Made by a program: the position numbers and the translations under genes
NCBI GenBank assembly: GCA_903910385.1
Contig: CAIVZM010000051.1
Location: 1 to 64,000, forward strand
Direction of reading: 5' to 3'
From: an uncultured Armatimonadota bacterium
GTDB lineage: Bacteria > Armatimonadota > Armatimonadia > Armatimonadales > Armatimonadaceae
Length of the DNA: 64,000 nt
Notes under the pieces: model-generated
What the model was told of the DNA's origin: nothing
The model's input: the letters and a program-made list of their open reading frames with translations, nothing else
Databases searched by the model: none
Shown: positions 59,327 through 64,000 of the stretch, piece after piece
Position numbering within the stretch: the stretch's first letter is position 1
Layout: every line of letters starts with the position of its first letter

Positions 59327-59719
59327 ATGGATTCAAAGACAATAGGCGTTCTGGTTCTGGGTCTGGTTGCAGGCGTCTTTGGCGGCATGTTCGGGATCGG
59401 CGGCGGATTGGTCATGGTTCCCGGTATGGTCTTGCTTCTGGGTTTCGACGATAAAAAAGCGGTAGGAACATCGCTGGCGACAATTCTTCTCCCGGTCGGT
59501 ATTCTGGGCGTTCTGGAGCACTATCGCGCCGGCAATATTGACCTGAAGATAGCCGCATTACTCGGCGCTGGCTTTGTTCTCGGTTCCTTTGGCGGCGCCG
59601 CGTTCGTCAATCAGTCCTACATCGATAAGCGGACGTTCAAATTGATGTACGCTGTGTTTCTTCTCCTGATTGCCGCCAAGTATATTTATGATGTCTATTC
59701 CACAGCGCCTAAAAAATAG
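59327..59719 (+). CDS. Half-length TauE/SafE-type membrane protein
   Basis: 130 residues with four hydrophobic helices. GLVAGVFGGMFGIGGGLVMVP and DDKKAVGTSLATILLPVGI match the first TauE/SafE repeat. Typical members have about 250 residues with two such repeats, so this one would need to dimerise. The substrate is unknown; sulfite or organosulfonate export is the family label only. ATG 59327 has AAGGAAA 8 nt upstream, so a longer frame from 59117 is not needed. Confidence 0.85.
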   Translation: MDSKTIGVLVLGLVAGVFGGMFGIGGGLVMVPGMVLLLGFDDKKAVGTSLATILLPVGILGVLEHYRAGNIDLKIAALLGAGFVLGSFGGAAFVNQSYIDKRTFKLMYAVFLLLIAAKYIYDVYSTAPKK

Positions 59720-59859
59720 GGGGACTTTTCGGCAGGAGAATCATCCGGGCAAACGCCCGAGTATGAAGCATTTCCCTCGTCGAGAACTCTGAATAAACGA
59801 GCGTAATGTACGCGTCCGATACAGTTTCGATCATCAAATACTTCAGGAAAATGATAATT

Positions 59860-60660
59860 ATGCGGTTTCGTATCCTTCTTCTTACCGTTGTGCTGGCGGG
59901 AACGGTCCTGCTTTCAGGATGCGGCGGCGGCAGTAGCAATTCCAGCGATTTCAGCAACATTAGTACCGGTCAGAATGGTCGCCTTGAAGACGGCGTACTC
60001 GGGCCTTCCGGCGGTTCGACCTTTATTTCCACTGGCACGGTCTTTCAACTCAGCTGGCCCGGTGCGCCGCCGCCCAACGAATTCGGAGTAGCGCTCCGAC
60101 GCTACAAAGAAGCGCGAGGCGGCGAAGATAAAGAAGTCTCGACACAGAGAATAGATGTCAGACGCGAAGGCAACAGTAACGCCTGGAATATCGCCCGACG
60201 TGATAACTTCGATCTCGATCGGGAAGGTGTCTATTATCTGGAAGGAATCTCTACGGGTTCCGCCAACATACGCAAAGCGTTCATTGTCGCATCCGGGCGA
60301 GCGAAAGACAGTCGTGATATCGGCACGGGGGGGAATGGCAGTCTGGCAGGCTTGCAGATATTCCCACCGCCGGGCGAGGTTTCGATTCCCCGGAATACCA
60401 CCTTCCGTATTTCCTGGTCAGGCAGTAACCAGCCCCCGCCGCGACTCGGCATTGAAATCGTTCGCTATAAGGAAGCGCGGGGCAACGAACCGAAGGAAAT
60501 CAAGGCGCAAGCGCAGGATATCAAGAACAATGGTAACTTCACTTTCGATGTGAAACGCCGGGATAATTTCCTTCTTGACAAGGACGGCGTCTACTTCCTG
60601 GAAATCAGCGCACCGGGGGAAAATACGATTCGCGCCGCCTATATCGTCGATTCGAACTGA
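59860..60660 (+). CDS. Lipoprotein made of two homologous repeats
   Basis: 266 residues. The signal peptide (RILLLTVVLAGTVLLSGC) ends in a lipobox, with lipidation expected at the first Cys, followed by a Gly/Ser linker. The rest is two copies of about 85 residues: the first carries LRRYKEARGGEDKEV and ARRDNFDLDREGVYYLEG, the second carries VRYKEARGNEPKEI and KRRDNFLLDKDGVYFLEI. Each begins with a beta-strand-rich stretch containing a TFQLSW/TFRISW-type line. The fold looks Ig-like or beta-sandwich. No known family recognised. ATG 59860 has AGGA about 11 nt upstream. Confidence 0.8.
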   Translation: MRFRILLLTVVLAGTVLLSGCGGGSSNSSDFSNISTGQNGRLEDGVLGPSGGSTFISTGTVFQLSWPGAPPPNEFGVALRRYKEARGGEDKEVSTQRIDVRREGNSNAWNIARRDNFDLDREGVYYLEGISTGSANIRKAFIVASGRAKDSRDIGTGGNGSLAGLQIFPPPGEVSIPRNTTFRISWSGSNQPPPRLGIEIVRYKEARGNEPKEIKAQAQDIKNNGNFTFDVKRRDNFLLDKDGVYFLEISAPGENTIRAAYIVDSN

Positions 60661-60680
60661 TATACTGTGTGGGTGGGACG

Positions 60681-62708
60681 ATGCCCGTTCCGCCCACGCT
60701 TTTCACCATGGTTAACGACCCCGCTACGAACCCGCCGCCGCGCTTTGCAGGAATCACGCTTCGCGCTTTTCTCATCGGAACGCTACTTATTCCGCTCAAC
60801 TGCTACTGGGTGGAATTTACTGAAGTAGTCACGGAGGGAACCGATCTGGCGGCGATGAGCCTGATCATCGGAGCGGTATTCTCGCTGTTTGTGTTGCTCT
60901 GTGTGAACGGCTTACTCAAGCGCATTGCGCCGCGATGGATGTTTTCACAGGTCGAATTGATGTTTATCTATATCATGCAGACCGTCAGCATCGGGATCAG
61001 CGGCATTGGAATGATGCAGTTCCTCGTGCCTACTCTGGGGAACGCCTACTATTACGAAAACGGTTCTAATGGCTGGAAAGACCTGTTCCATCGGGCGATT
61101 CCGCGTTTCCTGACGCCGGACCCGGAGGTACTGAACAAGTTCTACAGAGGCAATTCCGAACTGAACCTAGAATATCTGGCGGGATGGGCGGGACCGATCT
61201 TCTGGTGGACTGCCTTTATCCTTGTCCTTGTGGGATCGATGCTCTGCCTGAACGTCATCCTGCGAAAACAGTGGTCGGACAATGAAAAGCTTTCCTTCCC
61301 AATCGTTTATCTGCCTCTGGAGCTGACCCGAACAGACCCTGAAGGCGGACATATCTGGAATAAGCCCATCTTCTGGATCGCCTTTCTCATCCCCTGTGTT
61401 CTGGAATCGATGGCGTCGCTCAACTACCTGTATCCCGGTCTTCCAGCGTTGCCGCTCAAACCTTCCACTCTGCCCAATTTGAGCCGCGATATCCATACGC
61501 CACCGTGGTCGGCGCTGGGCGATAGTCTGAATCTCTCCTTTTACCCGATGGTAATCGGCCTGACCTATTTCCTACCAGTCGAGGTGAGTTTTTCCGCCTG
61601 GTTCTTTTATCTGTTCGCCAAAATGCAGGATGTCGCCGCGACGGCGCTGGGATTCCGCGCCGATGGCGTTTCTCCCGCGATGGCGCGTATTCCCTATCAT
61701 GGCGAACAGGGAGCGGGGGCGTTTCTCGCCTTTACCCTGTTAGGATTCTGGAGTTACCGCAAGTATCTTTCCGCGATTATCGGGAAGGCGTTCGGCGAAA
61801 GAGAATTCAAAGACCTCCCCGATGATGAGGAAGCCATCCCCTACCGTGTAGCGGTCTTCGGCTTCCTGATTGGTTTCGGCTTGATGGTAAGTCTGGCAAT
61901 CGCATCGGGAATGTCCGTTACGGCGGCGCTATTACTCTTTGGCTTTTACTTTGTCTTTGCGATAACCTTCACGCGCATCCGGGCGGAAGCCGGTCTGCCC
62001 TGGGGCTTCCAACCGTGGACGACACCCCATGACCTGATCCTCAATGTCGGCAACGGGCGCTCGAATTTCGATCTCAACACGCTGACCTCGATGGCGTATT
62101 TCCGCTGGTTCGATACGGATTATCGTTGCCTTGCGATGCCGCATCAACTGGAAGGTCTCAAAATCGCGTCTTCTACCACAGGGCCCGCTCGAATAAACCC
62201 GCGCCAGCTTTTCTGGGTGATTCTCTGGGCTTCGCTGGTGGGCATCCTCGCTTCCTGGTGGGCGTTGCTTTCGATTTATTACCACTATGGCGCAGCGACA
62301 GGCAATGTCAACGGATGGCGTACCTCCATGGGTTCCGAACCGTTCAATGCTCTTTCGGACTGGATCAAGAATAAAGAGACTTTCCAATCAGACCGGGTGT
62401 GGGGCGTCTTCGGAGGCATGGCGTTTACCGGTTTTCTCATGGCGATGCGCCTGCGCTTCTTCTGGTGGCCCTTCCATCCGGTCGGTTATGTGATTGCGGA
62501 AACGTTCACGATGAACTGGCTCTGGTGCGCGACAGCGGTCGGGTGGCTCATCAAAACACTGATTATGCGCTATGGCGGTATTCGTATGTTCCGGGCGGGT
62601 ATTCCTTTCTTTATCGGTCTGATTCTGGGCGATTATGTCATCGCCTCACTCTGGGCGTTGATCGGGCTATGGCTCGGTATTCCGACCTATCGGGCTTTCC
62701 CGATATAA
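60681..62708 (+). CDS. DUF6784/DUF6785-type polytopic membrane protein
   Basis: 675 residues with roughly 12-14 hydrophobic helices. The start region RFAGITLRAFLIGTLLIPLNCYW and the middle GFQPWTTPHDLILNVGNGRS and DTDYRCLAMPHQLEG match proteins abundant in Armatimonadota and Planctomycetota and annotated only by DUFs. It may be an oligopeptide transporter-like or other solute carrier; function unknown. ATG 60681 has GGGTGGG just before it and TATACT (60661-60666) 14 nt upstream, which itself directly follows the stop codon of the lipoprotein gene; GTG 60669 and ATG 60708 are alternatives. Confidence 0.85.
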   Translation: MPVPPTLFTMVNDPATNPPPRFAGITLRAFLIGTLLIPLNCYWVEFTEVVTEGTDLAAMSLIIGAVFSLFVLLCVNGLLKRIAPRWMFSQVELMFIYIMQTVSIGISGIGMMQFLVPTLGNAYYYENGSNGWKDLFHRAIPRFLTPDPEVLNKFYRGNSELNLEYLAGWAGPIFWWTAFILVLVGSMLCLNVILRKQWSDNEKLSFPIVYLPLELTRTDPEGGHIWNKPIFWIAFLIPCVLESMASLNYLYPGLPALPLKPSTLPNLSRDIHTPPWSALGDSLNLSFYPMVIGLTYFLPVEVSFSAWFFYLFAKMQDVAATALGFRADGVSPAMARIPYHGEQGAGAFLAFTLLGFWSYRKYLSAIIGKAFGEREFKDLPDDEEAIPYRVAVFGFLIGFGLMVSLAIASGMSVTAALLLFGFYFVFAITFTRIRAEAGLPWGFQPWTTPHDLILNVGNGRSNFDLNTLTSMAYFRWFDTDYRCLAMPHQLEGLKIASSTTGPARINPRQLFWVILWASLVGILASWWALLSIYYHYGAATGNVNGWRTSMGSEPFNALSDWIKNKETFQSDRVWGVFGGMAFTGFLMAMRLRFFWWPFHPVGYVIAETFTMNWLWCATAVGWLIKTLIMRYGGIRMFRAGIPFFIGLILGDYVIASLWALIGLWLGIPTYRAFPI

Positions 62709-62798
62709 TCCGCCAATGAGAGGGAAATAGTACATCTGGTCCCGGAAGAAAATAAGCCGCGCCCAATGTCCGATTTGAATTGCCTCGTCGTTTCGCTC

Positions 62799-62821
62799 CC
62801 CCGTTCCGGGAAATAACGGGG
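62799..62821. terminator. Hairpin between convergent genes
   Basis: CCCCGTT and AACGGGG form a perfect 7-bp stem with a 9-nt loop in the 130-bp gap between the convergent DUF6785 and DUF92 genes. The T content after it is weak on both strands. Confidence 0.45.
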
Positions 62822-62838
62822 TCATTGTATTAAAACCT

Positions 62839-63648
62839 TCAGGAAAGAAGACGGTTCAGAAATACGGAAACGATCGCTCCGGTAAGGGTGGCGATGACGT
62901 TTACCGCATCGTTATTTATGACAGGGAAACCACGACTCAGGACGGTTGGCTCTTCCTCACAGTGGGTGAGGCGTTCGGTGAGTTTGCCGCAAACGGGGCA
63001 ACGATACTGAGCCTGTATCGTCGCGCCCAGCAACGAATCCGCCAGTGAACCGGCAAGACCGCCCAGCGTTACAGAGATTACGCCCGCGATGCTCATATCC
63101 CGGTAAAACGCCATAATGCCCAGTGTCAGCCCGCCCGCGAGCGCCGCCAGCGTACCGGGCAGGGAAATCGCGCCAGAGGAACCGGTAGGGGCTTTTCGAA
63201 AGTTGGTGATCAGGCGAGGAGAGCCTTTTGCCAGCGAACCGATTTCCGTCGCCCACGTATCCGCATTCGCTGCCGCCAGAGCCCCCAGTAGCGCGGCGGC
63301 AGGCCAATCTTCGCCGGGATTGAGATACATCAGAATGGCGGATAGCGCCGCGATACCGCCATTGGCAAGAACCTGCCCGGCATCTCTTTCTCCGCCTTTC
63401 TCGTAGCCTAACGCATCCTTGCGTTTCTTCCCGAATCGGGAAAGCGCCGACGACGTGATGAAAAAGAGCAACAGCGCCGCGGCCCCCCATCCTCCACCCA
63501 GACCGAACAACAGAAACCCGACCAGCGCCGCCGCCAGCGCTCCGGAGATGGAAAGGGCTTTGACTGCCCGCGCCGTTCCCGCCACCGCCAGCGCAGCGAC
63601 CGCCGCGAAGACAAGGTGTTCACGGTCGGGAAGTGGGGGGAAATTCAT
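62839..63648 (-). CDS. DUF92 family membrane protein
   Basis: 269 residues with about six hydrophobic helices. RDAGQVLANGGIAALSAILMY, AAANADTWATEIGSLAKGSPRLIT and LGGLAGSLADSLLGATIQAQY are the invariant DUF92 stretches. The plant relative VTE6 is a phytyl-phosphate kinase, so a prenyl-phosphate kinase role is possible. Two CxxC-type elements (YRCPVCGKLTERLTHCEE) near the C-terminus look metal-binding. ATG 63648 has GAAAGA upstream and a TATAAT box at about 50 nt. Confidence 0.88.
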   Translation of the reverse strand: MNFPPLPDREHLVFAAVAALAVAGTARAVKALSISGALAAALVGFLLFGLGGGWGAAALLLFFITSSALSRFGKKRKDALGYEKGGERDAGQVLANGGIAALSAILMYLNPGEDWPAAALLGALAAANADTWATEIGSLAKGSPRLITNFRKAPTGSSGAISLPGTLAALAGGLTLGIMAFYRDMSIAGVISVTLGGLAGSLADSLLGATIQAQYRCPVCGKLTERLTHCEEEPTVLSRGFPVINNDAVNVIATLTGAIVSVFLNRLLS

Positions 63649-63697
63649 GATCTTTCACACATCCGAGCGAATCTTTCTGACATAGTCTACACGGTAA

Positions 63698-64000
63698 TTA
63701 TATACCAGATGCGACCAATCGTCGCTTGATACGTCGTGTCGTCGCCCGCCGCAGGTGATCGACGCCTTTTGTCAGACGCCGAACTATTTCCCGCAGGTAA
63801 CCGTTTTCTATAAACCGCCGGTCACAATACACCAGCGGAGCGTGTCCCAGATAGGCGAAGGATTCCTGCCGATTCCGGGCGATACGTCGCGCTTGTGAGG
63901 AAAATTCGATATCTTCCGCCCAGCCCCATGCCTCATCGAACAACAGGTTGTCCACGCGCCGGAAAAATATGCCGGAGCCGATGAAATTTCCCAGAAACCG
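63698..64000 (-). CDS. C-terminal part of a GT2-like glycosyltransferase (cut by window end)
   Basis: The open frame runs to the window edge, so the start lies beyond 64000; only the last 100 residues are visible. FIGSGIFFRRVDNLLFDEAWGWAEDIEFSSQARRIA matches the acceptor-side region of family 2 glycosyltransferases (G-x-x-x-F/x-R...FDE...xEDxE/D). The tail is basic (RRATTRRIKRRLVASG). It may belong to a second polysaccharide gene group to the right. Confidence 0.65.
   Translation of the reverse strand, partial: RFLGNFIGSGIFFRRVDNLLFDEAWGWAEDIEFSSQARRIARNRQESFAYLGHAPLVYCDRRFIENGYLREIVRRLTKGVDHLRRATTRRIKRRLVASGI

Noticed and set aside
1-64000. tRNA or rRNA genes, CRISPR arrays, insertion sequences and defence systems
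   Set aside because: No cloverleaf with a GTTC-type T-loop, no regularly spaced repeat-spacer array, no transposase or integrase motifs and no known defence protein were found by reading both strands.

Overview
The window most resembles a chromosomal segment of a diderm bacterium of the Armatimonadota type. This is inference from gene content, not a database result. The pointers are a pseudopilin with an [12 protein letters not shown]-type N-terminus and a C-terminal H-X9-DG motif (4.3-5.2 kb), a DUF6784/6785-type membrane protein (60.7-62.7 kb), lipoproteins with lipoboxes, a LolA-like/DUF1573 fusion, and moderately GC-rich, densely packed genes. I find 52 intact or window-truncated protein genes and one decayed gene. 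I see no rRNA, tRNA, CRISPR array, insertion sequence or prophage.

Layout. 0.1-8.5 kb: a polysaccharide-use locus. A LacI-type regulator sits between a divergent GH44 glucanase and a minus-strand group of pseudopilin, TPR protein, small membrane protein and secreted GH30 beta-1,6-galactanase-like enzyme. 8.6-18.9 kb: a probable 4-hydroxyproline catabolic locus (DapA-family deaminase, proline-racemase-family epimerase, FAD D-amino-acid dehydrogenase) with an S9 exopeptidase, an unrecognised 599-residue protein and a PQQ-type propeller. 19-28.4 kb: redoxin, DUF1573 protein, pth, prs, glmU, leuS and a ComEA-like protein. 28.5-35 kb: a phosphoribosyltransferase-like orphan, an MDR dehydrogenase, then a short surface-polysaccharide island (Wzt-like ATPase, two methyltransferases, GT2) behind an AT-rich gap. 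35.3-38.2 kb: purF-moaD-moaE-rimI. 38.4-54 kb: a mostly minus-strand block with an FGE-like protein, a phosphonatase-like/FAD oxidase pair, HIT, GH18, a family B DNA polymerase, a BT1-type transporter, a Gfo/Idh/MocA dehydrogenase, a nucleotidyltransferase pseudogene, SMP-30, recN, ankyrin and pentapeptide proteins, and fhs. 54-64 kb: a methyltransferase, a GH65 lipoprotein, pyk, an FtsB-like protein, a half-size TauE, a lipoprotein with an internal duplication, the DUF6785 protein, a DUF92 protein and a glycosyltransferase cut by the window end.

The most striking pattern is transcriptional. Ten genes between 41.0 and 54.1 kb carry a TATAAT-like -10 box ending 5-8 nt before the start codon, most often exactly 6, and the lacI gene shows the same with 9 nt. 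This geometry predicts leaderless mRNAs, and it holds even inside gaps of 10-31 bp between co-directional genes that spacing alone would call one operon. Other genes here (pseudopilin, glmU, recN, pyk) have conventional -35/-10 promoters with leaders, so two modes of initiation appear to coexist. The second strongest theme is the hydroxyproline locus. With the GH30 and GH65 enzymes elsewhere in the window it would suit growth on hydroxyproline-rich glycoproteins, though that link is speculative.
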